Shown: positions 44,045 through 51,798 of the stretch, piece after piece
How positions within the stretch are numbered: position 1 is the stretch's first letter
Layout of the letters: each line of letters opens with the position of its first letter
Origin: an uncultured Clostridia bacterium
GTDB lineage: Bacteria > Bacillota > Clostridia > Christensenellales > CAG-314
Length of the DNA stretch: 64,000 nt
Direction: 5' to 3'
Assembly: GCA_947629985.1 (NCBI GenBank)
Contig: CANRFV010000001.1
Location: 113,329 to 177,328 of the forward strand
The notes under the pieces: generated by a model
Databases searched by the model: none
What the model saw: only the letters and a program-made list of their open reading frames with translations
Told to the model about the DNA's origin: nothing
Translations under genes and position numbers: made by a program

Positions 44045-44801
44045 TTTCTGTCTCCTCTTCCACTTCTGCGGTTTCTTCTTCGGGCTTAATGTCGTCATCT
44101 TCGGGAGCGGTAAGTACAATACCTTCTTTCGCTTCGATAACAGCACCGGAGATAATAGACGCGATAACCTTGATAGCGCCGATAGCGTCGTCGTTTGCGG
44201 GAATTACAACGTCAACCTGATCGGGGTCGCAGTTTGTATCTACAATTGCAACAATGGGAATATTAAGCGCATGCGCTTCGGCAACGGCTATCGCTTCCTT
44301 TTTGGGGTCTACGATAAAAATGCAACCGGGCATTCCCTTCATATCCTTTATGCCGCCGAGATTGGCTTCCAACTTGTCGCGTTCTTCCAAAAGTTTTGCA
44401 ACTTCTTTTTTGGGCAAAACGTCAAGTTCGCCGAGTTTTTCCATTTGATTGATGTGATTAAGGCGTTCGATACGAGACTTTATTGTCTTGTAGTTTGTAA
44501 GCGTGCCGCCCAACCAACGATTGTTTACATAATACATTCCGCAACGTTCCGCTTCGGTCTTGATAGCGTCTTGCGCCTGTTTTTTGGTACCTACAAACAA
44601 GATGGGTTTGCCCGCGGCGGCGATATCGCGTACAAACGTATATGCGATTTCTGCCTGAGTAACCGTTTGTTGAAGGTCTATGATGTGTATATCGTTGCGT
44701 TCCGCATAGATATACTTCTTCATTTTGGGGTTCCATCTTCTGGTTTGGTGTCCGAAATGAACGCCGCTTTCCAAAAGTTGTTTCATTGATACAACTGCCA
44801 T
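44037..44801 (-). CDS. rpsB: 30S ribosomal protein S2
   Basis: Structural protein of the small ribosomal subunit. From ATG 44801 (GGAGAAT upstream) the 254 residues start [20 protein letters not shown] and include [24 protein letters not shown] and [11 protein letters not shown], all canonical, followed by an acidic tail. An in-frame upstream reading to 44903 lies in the 5' leader and is rejected. Confidence 0.97.
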   Translation of the reverse strand: MAVVSMKQLLESGVHFGHQTRRWNPKMKKYIYAERNDIHIIDLQQTVTQAEIAYTFVRDIAAAGKPILFVGTKKQAQDAIKTEAERCGMYYVNNRWLGGTLTNYKTIKSRIERLNHINQMEKLGELDVLPKKEVAKLLEERDKLEANLGGIKDMKGMPGCIFIVDPKKEAIAVAEAHALNIPIVAIVDTNCDPDQVDVVIPANDDAIGAIKVIASIISGAVIEAKEGIVLTAPEDDDIKPEEETAEVEEETENG

Positions 44802-44923
44802 TTTAATATTCTCCTTATTTTTTATTGTTTTTAACCTCTTTGCGCCGTCAACTCTACACGCAACCGAGCGGCAAACTCGGCACAACGGGTAAATCTTGCG
44901 CAAATGCGAATTAAACCTTGTAG

Positions 44924-44952
44924 ATTATAGCACAATAGTTTGTTTTTTGCAA
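44924..44952 (-). promoter_or_regulatory. Strong promoter of rpsB-tsf
   Basis: TTGCAA and consensus TATAAT with a 17-nt spacer on the minus strand, start near 44917 and a leader of about 115 nt to the rpsB ATG. The leader contains the stem CCGAG / CTCGG (44864-44880), a possible site of autogenous control. Confidence 0.82.
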
Positions 44953-45329
44953 TCGAATAATGCTATTTAATATAAATATAATCGGCATAAATTACGCTAA
45001 ATTTGTTCGCGGATGTTTTTTACGCAACGCAACGCCTGATTTGACAGGGGACTTGCGTGAAACGCTTTGTGCAAAGCGGCGTATAACAATTATCATTGCG
45101 AACATATTGTGTGCAAGCACACATTATCGAAACAAATCATTCAAAACGAAAACACACAAAAAGAAAGCGGTCAAGATACTGCCGATTTGCATTGCAACAC
45201 ACTCTCACACAAAATCGATTATGCGCAAAGTTCGATTATATCGGTATCTGTCGGCAAGGACTAAATATAAATAATATTGGTTTCCGCGCGGCATGCCGTG
45301 TTACCTATTGAGTCGCACAACGCCGAGTA
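44953..45329. other. Noncoding stretch of about 380 bp, nothing identified
   Basis: Lies between the rpsB promoter and the bidirectional terminator after the DUF1292 gene. A short inverted repeat GCTTTG / CAAAGC is visible near 45065. A 104-codon plus-strand reading exists but has a composition unlike real genes and no ribosome-binding site. Confidence 0.5.
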
Positions 45330-45360
45330 TAAAAATATCCCCTTGAAACCCAAGGAGATA
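45330..45360. terminator. Bidirectional terminator after the DUF1292 gene
   Basis: TATCCCCTTG / CAAGGAGATA stem of 10 bp (one G-U pair) with a 5-nt loop; T-runs follow in both directions (TTTTTAT on the minus strand, CTTTTTT on the plus). Confidence 0.8.
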
Positions 45361-45385
45361 CTTTTTTAACTTACGGAATTACGTT

Positions 45386-45787
45386 TTAATTTTTGTGGCA
45401 ATCGCAATTCGGGTCGTGGCAATCGTCGTCGCCTTCGTCCAACTCGGCAACTTCTTTTTCGAGTTGGTTGTAAAGAGAATCGTACAAGTCGTCTTCTATC
45501 GGAAGAAAATTGTAATAGACTTCGCCGTCCTCTTCTACTTCTTGCAATTCGAAAATTTCCACAATGGGATCTTCGTCGTCGGCTTGTTGCAAACAAGCGT
45601 ACTCTTTGCCGTCGCGGTCGAGCGTTGCAATGTGATAAAACGGAATTTGGTTGCCGTCTTCGTCCTCCAACATTACAACATCTTCATCAACGCTTTCGCA
45701 ACCGCAATCGCAAGTTTCATCATGTTGATGTTCGCTATGATCGCAACCGCAATCGCAACACTGTTCGTTCTTTTTGTTTTCTGCCAT
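45386..45787 (-). CDS. DUF1292 (YrzB-like) protein with Cys/His-rich tails
   Basis: The middle of this 133-residue protein is a DUF1292 domain (about 33-115: DEDGNQIPFYHIATLD, YACLQQADDEDPIVEIFEL, then YNFLPIEDDLYDSLYNQLEK). It usually stands near ruvX and alaS in Bacillota and its function is unknown. Unlike B. subtilis YrzB (about 93 residues), it has Cys/His-rich ends: C10, C11, C13, C15, H17, H20, H22, C26, C28 and C30 at the front, and C123, H124, C128, C130 and H131 at the back. This suggests metal binding, for example zinc or nickel (inference). It lies directly after ruvX. Confidence 0.85.
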   Translation of the reverse strand: MAENKKNEQCCDCGCDHSEHQHDETCDCGCESVDEDVVMLEDEDGNQIPFYHIATLDRDGKEYACLQQADDEDPIVEIFELQEVEEDGEVYYNFLPIEDDLYDSLYNQLEKEVAELDEGDDDCHDPNCDCHKN

Positions 45788-45803
45788 ATTTTACCTCCGA
45801 AAT

Positions 45804-46220
45804 TTATCTTTTTCTATCTAAATAATTTTGCAAAATTATTGTTGCGGCAACTTTATCTATTACCTTTTTTCTGTTTTCTCTGCGCACGTTGCCTTCTATT
45901 AACACACGCTCGGCGGACAAAGTGGTAAAGCGCTCGTCCAAAAATTCAATCGGTATGTCGCACAAGCGCGACAATTCGTCGGTAAATTCGCGCGTTTTGG
46001 CGGTTTGCACATTTTCGGAGCCGTCAAGACTTAAAGGCAACCCCGAAACAAACAAAGTTACTTCTTTGCCCTTTGCCAAATCGGCAATATATCGCGCGTC
46101 ATTGGTAAGATTACCTTTGCGCGTGAACGTTTCCAGCGGATTGGCGATTATACCCATTAAATCCGAAATTGCAATGCCAATGCGAACGTCGCCGACATCT
46201 AATGCCATAATTCTGCCCAT
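45804..46220 (-). CDS. ruvX: Holliday junction resolvase-like protein RuvX/YqgF
   Basis: RNase H-fold nuclease family, involved in 16S rRNA maturation (YqgF) or branched DNA. From ATG 46220 the 138 residues show MALDVGDVRIGIAISD (about 5-20) with the first catalytic Asp, LFVSGLPLSLDGSEN, and FLDERFTTLSAERVL with E and R, and the C-terminal DKVAATIILQNYL Asp. Starts at 46208 or 46253 are possible; a -10 like TACAAT at 46230-46235 puts the start site close to the ATG. Confidence 0.92.
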   Translation of the reverse strand: MGRIMALDVGDVRIGIAISDLMGIIANPLETFTRKGNLTNDARYIADLAKGKEVTLFVSGLPLSLDGSENVQTAKTREFTDELSRLCDIPIEFLDERFTTLSAERVLIEGNVRRENRKKVIDKVAATIILQNYLDRKR

Positions 46221-46428
46221 AGCAACAGTATTGTAACACAAATGCTCGCACATTAACAGCGTTTTTTGTATTTTTACAAAATATTTTCACAACATACCGT
46301 AAATAGAGACGTTGCTTGTGCGCTACAAATAAACATTCGGTTGAAAATAAAGCGTGTGCGCTATGCGAAGCGACTACAACGTCAATAGTAAAAAGCCGCC
46401 AAGAAAATATATCAGACTGCCAAAAAGC

Positions 46429-46450
46429 AAAAAACCGCCAGAAAGGCGGC
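46429..46450 (-). terminator. Terminator after the 40-residue peptide gene
   Basis: GCCGCC / GGCGGT stem, 5-nt loop and TTTTT on the minus strand, 15 nt after the small gene's stop. Confidence 0.7.
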
Positions 46451-46465
46451 TATGCTGCAAGATGT

Positions 46466-46588
46466 TTAGTCAACCATATTTTTAACTTTTTTCTTGCCTT
46501 TGTTGAGTAATTTTTGTACGGAAGGTATTTCGCTTACGATCATTCCTACCGCCGCGCCCAACGCCATGCCTATCAAAAGTTTTTTCAT
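46466..46588 (-). CDS. Small membrane-associated peptide, 40 residues
   Basis: Reading from ATG 46588 to TAA 46466 that starts MKKLLIGMALGAAVGMIVSE, a glycine-rich hydrophobic helix with an N-terminal Lys pair, followed by a basic tail (KLLNKGKKKVKNM). It is preceded by a perfect AGGAGG nine bases upstream and followed by a terminator, so it is a small gene of its own. It resembles YtxH-type small proteins loosely, but no assignment is possible. A copy of the dispersed palindrome lies 66 bp upstream. Confidence 0.7.
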   Translation of the reverse strand: MKKLLIGMALGAAVGMIVSEIPSVQKLLNKGKKKVKNMVD

Positions 46589-46653
46589 ACTTTCCTCCTA
46601 AACGTTGCTGCATTTAGTGTGTTACAGTGCAAGAAAAATATACTTGCCGCTAT

Positions 46654-46703
46654 ATACTATGCGTAAAATAGTATTATGCATAATGGCAAATCGTAAAGTA
46701 GTA
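46654..46703. repeat. Dispersed palindromic repeat, copy 3
   Basis: ATACTAT-N7-ATAGTAT palindrome at 46654-46674, with a tail (TATGCATAATGGCAAAT, then AAAGTAGTAA) shared with copy 1. It lies between nifU and the small peptide gene, upstream of the latter. Confidence 0.65.
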
Positions 46704-46811
46704 ACGGCTGTTTTGCGATTAAAATATAGTTTTGGGCGGTTATAAGCAACAGGCGCAAGTGTAAAATGCCGCACCGCTATGCCAAATAACGATAGAAATC
46801 AGACTTTATAG

Positions 46812-46843
46812 ACAAAACAAAGCGCGGCAGATTTGCTGCCGCG
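46812..46843 (-). terminator. Terminator after nifU
   Basis: CGCGGCAG / CTGCCGCG perfect 8-bp stem, 5-nt loop and a T-rich run on the minus strand, 16 nt after the nifU stop. It ends the iscR-nifS-nifU transcript. Confidence 0.82.
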
Positions 46844-46858
46844 TGTAATACAACAATA

Positions 46859-47263
46859 TTATACGTAGTCTATCTTCGTTTTGTCCAATTGGATATTTTG
46901 CTGTTTTGCGCGGTAATCTTCTATTGCTTTTTTTATCGCTTCTTCCGCCAATACCGAGCAATGGATCTTTTGCGGGGGCAAACCTTCCAATTCTTCAACC
47001 ACGCGAGCGTTGGTCAGTTTGAGCGCTTCGTCAACAGTCATACCTATAACCATTTGCGTTGCGGTAGAACTTGTTGCAATTGCCGCTGCGCAACCAAACG
47101 TTTGAAACTTGGCGTCCACTATCACATCGTTTTCGATACGCAACGTAATGCGCATTATGTCTCCGCAAGTTGCGTTGCCGACCGTTCCTTCGCCGTCGGG
47201 ATTTTCAATTTCGCCCACATTTTGCGGGTGTGCAAAGGCGTCCAAAACTTTTTGATTATACAT
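46859..47263 (-). CDS. nifU: Iron-sulfur cluster scaffold IscU/NifU
   Basis: Scaffold on which IscS/NifS builds Fe-S clusters. The 134 residues show VGNATCGDIMRITL with the first Cys (about 33), KFQTFGCAAAIATSSTATQM with the second (about 58), and IHCSVLAEEAIKKAI with the third. It overlaps nifS by eight bases. The C-terminal NifU-type Fe-S domain is absent; it is a single-domain IscU. Confidence 0.95.
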   Translation of the reverse strand: MYNQKVLDAFAHPQNVGEIENPDGEGTVGNATCGDIMRITLRIENDVIVDAKFQTFGCAAAIATSSTATQMVIGMTVDEALKLTNARVVEELEGLPPQKIHCSVLAEEAIKKAIEDYRAKQQNIQLDKTKIDYV

Positions 47264-48437
47264 TATAAGTTCCTCCTGTTTTTACGTTAAATAGCGGCGA
47301 CATTTCGCGCAATTTACTTATTGTGTCTTTTAACTTTTCCACAGTGTAATCCACTTCTTCCATCGTGTTGTCTTTACCGAAGGAAAATCTTATCGACCCG
47401 TGCGAAATTTCGATAGGCACGCCCATCGCCAACAGCACGTGCGAAGGATCGAGACTTCCGCTGCTGCATGCGGAACCGCTTGATACAGCGATCCCGTTGA
47501 AATCCATCAACATCAGTATTCCTTCGCCTTCGACAAACTCAAAACTGAAATTAGCCACGCTGGGTATGCGATGTTCGTAATTTCCGTTAAAGCGCACATA
47601 AGGAATCTCTTTCAACACTCTATCTACAAAATGATCGCGCAACGCCGCTATATGCGCGTTGTTCTTGTCCATTTCGCCGCGTGAAAGTTCCAAAGCTTTT
47701 GCCATGCCCACCACCGCGGGAGTGTTTGTCGTGCCGCCGCGTTGCGAGCGTTCCTGTCCGCCGCCGCAAATAAGTTTGTCGAGTTTGACGCCGTTTCGGA
47801 TATACAATGCGCCTACGCCCTTCGGTCCGTAAAATTTGTGCGCCGACATCGACAGCAGATCAACGCCGAGTTGTCCCACGTTTACGTCGAGATACGGCAT
47901 TGCCTGCACGCAATCGCTGTGGAACAATGCACCGTACCTATGGGCAACATCGGCAAGTTGTTTTATCGGCTGTATAGTGCCCACTTCATTATTCACATAC
48001 ATTACGGACACCAATGTGGTTTGGTCGTCGATGACCTTTTCCAAATCGGAAACGCTTACCAACCCCGTACTGTCAACGGGTAAACGCGTAACGACGAAAC
48101 CGTTGTTTTCCAGCCAATCGGCGGCGGTAAGCACCGCATGATGCTCTATTGCGGAAATTATTATATGATTTCCCTTGTCTTTTCTGTGCAGAGCAACGCC
48201 TTTTACCGCCCAATTGTCCGCCTCGGTGCCGCTACCCGTAAAATACAGTTCGTTGGGCTTACAGCCTATCAGTTGCGATATTGTCTCGCGCGCGTCCGCC
48301 ACGGCTTTGGCTGTATCGCGCCCGAAAAAGTGCTGACTGTCGGCATTGCCGAATTCGTCGCTGAAATACGGCAACATCGCTTCGACGACACGTTTGTCGC
48401 ACGGAGTTGTAGCCGCATGATCCAGATATACTTTCAT
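47256..48437 (-). CDS. nifS: Cysteine desulfurase
   Basis: PLP enzyme that provides sulfur to the scaffold. The 393 residues start MKVYLDHAATTPCD and show the PLP lysine in SMSAHKFYGPKGVGALYIRN (about 198-217), and the catalytic loop SSGSACSSGSLDPSHVLLA, which is of the IscS/NifS group I type. Overlaps the 3' end of iscR by four bases. Confidence 0.96.
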   Translation of the reverse strand: MKVYLDHAATTPCDKRVVEAMLPYFSDEFGNADSQHFFGRDTAKAVADARETISQLIGCKPNELYFTGSGTEADNWAVKGVALHRKDKGNHIIISAIEHHAVLTAADWLENNGFVVTRLPVDSTGLVSVSDLEKVIDDQTTLVSVMYVNNEVGTIQPIKQLADVAHRYGALFHSDCVQAMPYLDVNVGQLGVDLLSMSAHKFYGPKGVGALYIRNGVKLDKLICGGGQERSQRGGTTNTPAVVGMAKALELSRGEMDKNNAHIAALRDHFVDRVLKEIPYVRFNGNYEHRIPSVANFSFEFVEGEGILMLMDFNGIAVSSGSACSSGSLDPSHVLLAMGVPIEISHGSIRFSFGKDNTMEEVDYTVEKLKDTISKLREMSPLFNVKTGGTYNV

Positions 48438-48838
48438 ATTTTGTCCTCCGCAAGTTGTCTTAGCGATATCGTATCAAGGTAACCGTTTATGTTGTCGTAA
48501 AGTTTGCTCCAAAGATTGCGCGCCACGCACTCGCGGCGGTTGACACACTCTCCGTGCAAGCAATCGACGATTTCCAAATTATCTTCCACCGCGCGCAACA
48601 CTTGCCCCACGCTGATATTATCCGGCGAATCGGCAAGTTTGTAACCGCCGTTTACTCCGCGAGACGCCACAACAATGCGCGCATGCTTCATCAACGCAAC
48701 TATTTGCTCCAAATATTTTTCGGTTACGCCGGTAGTTTGCGAAAGCGCTGTTACGTTTACAACGTCGCTGCCGTTATATTGCTTTGCAAGTTCCACGGCT
48801 ATATACAAACCGTATCTTGCCTTAGACGACATTTTCAT
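48434..48838 (-). CDS. iscR: Rrf2-family regulator IscR
   Basis: Transcriptional regulator sensing Fe-S status. The 134 residues begin MKMSSKARYGLYIAVELAKQ, with winged helix VVNVTALSQTTGVTEKYLEQ and the Cys cluster ligands in DCLHGECVNRRECVARNLW (three Cys at spacing typical of IscR). Probable autoregulator: its promoter overlaps direct and inverted ATAGTA/TACTA elements. The ATG at 48838 is chosen over a TTG two codons upstream, AGGA is eight bases before it. Confidence 0.93.
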   Translation of the reverse strand: MKMSSKARYGLYIAVELAKQYNGSDVVNVTALSQTTGVTEKYLEQIVALMKHARIVVASRGVNGGYKLADSPDNISVGQVLRAVEDNLEIVDCLHGECVNRRECVARNLWSKLYDNINGYLDTISLRQLAEDKI

Positions 48839-48866
48839 AAACAATTCCTACCAATTTACTATGATT

Positions 48867-48895
48867 AGTTTACTACTATAATGCACATAAGTCAA
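48867..48895 (-). promoter_or_regulatory. Promoter of iscR-nifS-nifU
   Basis: TTGACT and TAAACT with a 17-nt spacer on the minus strand. Two ATAGTA elements and a TTTACTA between them overlap the -10 and spacer, a plausible operator for IscR (inference). Confidence 0.6.
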
Positions 48896-49134
48896 ATGTT
48901 TTAACACATCTAAACAAATATATTACAAAAATTGCCGCAAACCGAAACTAAAATACTTTTTAGGGCGAGACATAGGTAAAGCGATTGCATTTCGCGCCAT
49001 CACATAATACCGACAGAAAAAATTATCGCCCACGCGGTGCCAATAAAAGTTTATATAATCAGGCTTGCTTTTGCAAAATGCGTCAGATAGTCGCAGATTT
49101 TATTTCAAAACTTAACTGTGCCGAATCCCATTGA
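48896..49134. other. Noncoding stretch, nothing identified
   Basis: About 240 bp between the iscR promoter and the terminators after trxA. No coding signature, RNA motif or repeat was recognised. Confidence 0.5.
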
Positions 49135-49146
49135 CAGCAAAAAACA

Positions 49147-49165
49147 AAGCGGCAACTTGCCGCTT
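49147..49165. terminator. Second terminator after trxA
   Basis: AAGCGGCAA / TTGCCGCTT perfect stem with a 1-nt apex in the DNA (a 3-7 nt loop in RNA) followed by TTTGTTTTTTG on the minus strand. Confidence 0.7.
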
Positions 49166-49192
49166 GCAAACATAATGTTGATTTGAAAAAAC

Positions 49193-49226
49193 ATTACAAA
49201 ACGGCAAATATTTGCCGTTTTGTAAT
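49193..49226. terminator. First terminator after trxA: 34-bp perfect palindrome
   Basis: Palindrome with arms ATTACAAAACGGCAAAT / ATTTGCCGTTTTGTAAT that overlaps the trxA stop codon and is followed by TGTTTTTTC on the minus strand. Works with the next hairpin as a tandem terminator. Confidence 0.8.
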
Positions 49227-49543
49227 TAACAGATATGTTTGGATATGGTTGCCGACAGTTCGTCCGCGTCGCACAACCCGATTATTCTGTCCACCAAAAC
49301 GCCGTCCTTAAAGACGCAAACGTTGGGAATAGAACGAATTTCGAATCTCTTTGCCAAATCGGGCGCGTTGTCAACGTCAACTTTGCCGAACTTGGCCTGC
49401 GCAGACAATTTGTCCGCCACTTCGTCGAGTATCGGCGCCAACATACGGCACGGACCGCACCAAGTTGCCCAAAAGTCCACAACCACCAAGCCTTCCGATA
49501 TAAATTTATCAAAAGTTGTTGCAACATCCGTTAAATTACTCAT
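49226..49543 (-). CDS. trxA: Thioredoxin
   Basis: Cytosolic thiol-disulfide oxidoreductase, 105 residues. The active site is WATWCGPCRM with the CGPC pair, followed by LAPILDEVADK, the conserved cis-Pro in IRSIPNVCVFKDG, and the family C-terminus. It follows rseC (15-nt gap) and ends the aspS-rseC-trxA transcript. AGGAG precedes the ATG. Confidence 0.96.
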   Translation of the reverse strand: MSNLTDVATTFDKFISEGLVVVDFWATWCGPCRMLAPILDEVADKLSAQAKFGKVDVDNAPDLAKRFEIRSIPNVCVFKDGVLVDRIIGLCDADELSATISKHIC

Positions 49544-49558
49544 AATATATATCTCCTT

Positions 49559-49996
49559 TTATTGTTTTTCTTCCTTAATGGGCACTGCCGCTTTGCGTAT
49601 TATTTCCTTTATTACGGGCGTTTGCATCCATTTGTGCTTGCGCGCTTTGTCAATAACGGCAACTATCGCAAAACCTACTGCAAGACCGCCGAAAAACATC
49701 AATATGGCGATCCACTCTTCAAGTTGTACCGCAAGAGCGGTAAACAACAAAGCCAACGCGGGAATAAGCGGCAAAACATAGCCTATCAATGCAAATTTTG
49801 CGCTGTTTCCTTCGGCAATTTCCAACGTAACCGTATCTCCCGATTGTGCGCCGATACTGTTGTCGGCATAAAAGTCCACATAACGTTGTTGTTCGGTCAT
49901 GCCGCATTTTCCGCAGGACGCGCAGGCGGAATTGCGCTCAACGCGCACCTTGGCAAATTTGTCTTCGCAATCGATCACAATGCCTTGCTCAGTCAT
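49559..49996 (-). CDS. rseC: RseC/MucC-like SoxR-reducing system protein
   Basis: Membrane protein of the RseC family, 145 residues, implicated in redox control (SoxR reduction, Rnf-linked). An N-terminal soluble part contains the Cys cluster ACASCGKCGM (about 24-33, three Cys at two-residue spacings), and two membrane helices follow at about 70-87 and 93-112, with a basic C-terminal tail. It overlaps aspS by eight bases and precedes trxA, suggesting a thiol-based redox role. No Rnf genes are in the window. Confidence 0.88.
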   Translation of the reverse strand: MTEQGIVIDCEDKFAKVRVERNSACASCGKCGMTEQQRYVDFYADNSIGAQSGDTVTLEIAEGNSAKFALIGYVLPLIPALALLFTALAVQLEEWIAILMFFGGLAVGFAIVAVIDKARKHKWMQTPVIKEIIRKAAVPIKEEKQ

Positions 49997-51785
49997 TTTT
50001 TTCCTCGCAAACTATACTCAACTCCTGCAACTGTTTGTCGTCAACGGGAGACGGCGCCTCTGTCATCATGCAACTTGCATTTTGCATTTTGGGAAAAGCG
50101 ATGACGTCTTTGATATTATTGGTATCGGTAAGCACCATCACCAACCTGTCCAAACCCAAAGCCAATCCGCCATGCGGAGGAGTACCGTATTTGAAAGCGT
50201 CCACAAAGAACCCAAACCGCTCGGCAATCTGTTCATCGGTAAAGCCCAATGTTTCAAACATAAGTTTTTGCACTTCGCGATTGTATATACGCATACTGCC
50301 GCCGCCCATTTCGTCGCCGTTTATTACAACGTCATACGCTTTCGCCCTTACACGCGCGGGGTCGATTTTCATATATTGCAGATCTTCGTTTTTGGGGCTG
50401 GTAAACGGGTGATGCATAGCAACAAAACGACCTTCTTCTTCGGAATACTCAAACAGCGGAAAATCCACCACCCACAAACAAGCAAATGTGTCGGGCTTTA
50501 TCAACCCGAACTTTGCCGCAAGATGGCAACGCAGCGCACCCAAAGACACAACCGCAGTTTGCCAATCGGCATCGGCAACTATCAAGGCGATGTCGCCCGC
50601 CTGCATACGCAATGCCGACGCAATGCCGTCAAGTTCGCTTTCGCTTACAGCCTTGGCAAAACTGCATTTTACGCCGTCCTTTCCCAAGCCGTACCAAGCA
50701 AGCCCTTTGGCGCGATACGTTTTGACAAATTCGACAAGCCTGTCGAGATCTTTACGCGAAAGTTGATCCGCGCCGCCCTTCAAAACGATTGCCCTTACGG
50801 TACCGCCTGCGTTTATTGCGTTGGCAAATACCGCAAATTGCGACTGTTTTGCTACGCTGTCCAAACATTGAATTTCCATTTCAAACCGCAAATCGGGTTT
50901 GTCCGAACCGTAACGGTTCATACATTCCGTCCAAGGCATACGCACAAAGTGTTCGGGTAAATCAACGTTGCGGATTTCCTTAAACATTTTTACAAGTAGA
51001 CCTTCCGTCAAAGTCATTACTTCTTCTTCACAGTCCACAAAACTCATTTCAAGGTCGATTTGCGTAAATTCGGGCTGACGGTTTGCGCGCAAGTCTTCGT
51101 CGCGAAAACACTTTGCTATTTGAAAATATCTGTCCATACCGCCAATCATAAGCAACTGCTTGTAAATTTGCGGAGACTGCGGCAAGGCATAAAAACTTCC
51201 CGGATGGATACGACTCGGCACCAGATAGTCGCGTGCGCCTTCGGGCGTGGATTTGCCCAACATCGGCGTTTCGACTTCGATAAAACCGTGATCGGCAAGA
51301 TAATTACGCGTTATTTGATAAATTTTGCTACGCGTAACAAGGTTTTTTTGCAACGATTCGCGACGCAAATCGAGATAACGGTATTTCAGACGCAACGTTT
51401 CGTTGGCATTTTCGTCGCCGATAGAAAACGGAGTAACGTCCGCTTCGGACAAAATTTTAAGTTGCTCGGCAACCAATTCGACTTCGCCCGTTTTCATATT
51501 GGGGTTTATGTTGTTGCCCACGCGCCTGCGCACCTTGCCCACTACCGAAATTACATATTCGAGTTTGAGCGTGGACGCCTTGTCCAACAAATCTTGCGAA
51601 CAAATATCCGTATCGAAAACAATTTGCACTATGCCCGATCTGTCGCGCAGTTGCAAAAATATAAGTCCGCCCAAATCGCGCCTGCGATGCACCCAACCCA
51701 TCAGGGTTATTTCTTTGCCGATATATTCGCAGGTTACATCACCGCACATTACCGTGCGCTGTTGCCCGTTAAGTAGTTCTGCCAT
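49989..51785 (-). CDS. aspS: Aspartyl-tRNA synthetase
   Basis: Class II synthetase that charges tRNA-Asp. The 598 residues include the N-terminal OB anticodon domain (about 1-110, GWVHRRRDLGGLIFLQLRDR), class II motif 2 FRDEDLRANRQPEFTQID, the bacterial GAD insertion in the middle, and motif 3 GLALGLDRLVMVL at the C-terminus. Length agrees with bacterial AspRS. Whether it also charges tRNA-Asn cannot be told. Follows hslU by 13 bases. Confidence 0.97.
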   Translation of the reverse strand: MAELLNGQQRTVMCGDVTCEYIGKEITLMGWVHRRRDLGGLIFLQLRDRSGIVQIVFDTDICSQDLLDKASTLKLEYVISVVGKVRRRVGNNINPNMKTGEVELVAEQLKILSEADVTPFSIGDENANETLRLKYRYLDLRRESLQKNLVTRSKIYQITRNYLADHGFIEVETPMLGKSTPEGARDYLVPSRIHPGSFYALPQSPQIYKQLLMIGGMDRYFQIAKCFRDEDLRANRQPEFTQIDLEMSFVDCEEEVMTLTEGLLVKMFKEIRNVDLPEHFVRMPWTECMNRYGSDKPDLRFEMEIQCLDSVAKQSQFAVFANAINAGGTVRAIVLKGGADQLSRKDLDRLVEFVKTYRAKGLAWYGLGKDGVKCSFAKAVSESELDGIASALRMQAGDIALIVADADWQTAVVSLGALRCHLAAKFGLIKPDTFACLWVVDFPLFEYSEEEGRFVAMHHPFTSPKNEDLQYMKIDPARVRAKAYDVVINGDEMGGGSMRIYNREVQKLMFETLGFTDEQIAERFGFFVDAFKYGTPPHGGLALGLDRLVMVLTDTNNIKDVIAFPKMQNASCMMTEAPSPVDDKQLQELSIVCEEKND

Positions 51786-51798
51786 ATTTTCTCCTGTG

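Noticed and set aside
44802-44903. N-terminal extension of S2 and similar upstream extensions of recN, xseA, truB, tsf, pyrH, rimM, rbgA, dprA, spoIIIAE and spoIIIAA
   Set aside because: The extra residues lack family similarity, run over the neighbouring gene or leader hairpins, and better starts with ribosome-binding sites or ATGA overlaps exist.
44960-45274. 104-codon plus-strand frame upstream of the rpsB promoter
   Set aside because: No ribosome-binding site, no family similarity, a composition of low-complexity His/Lys/Thr.
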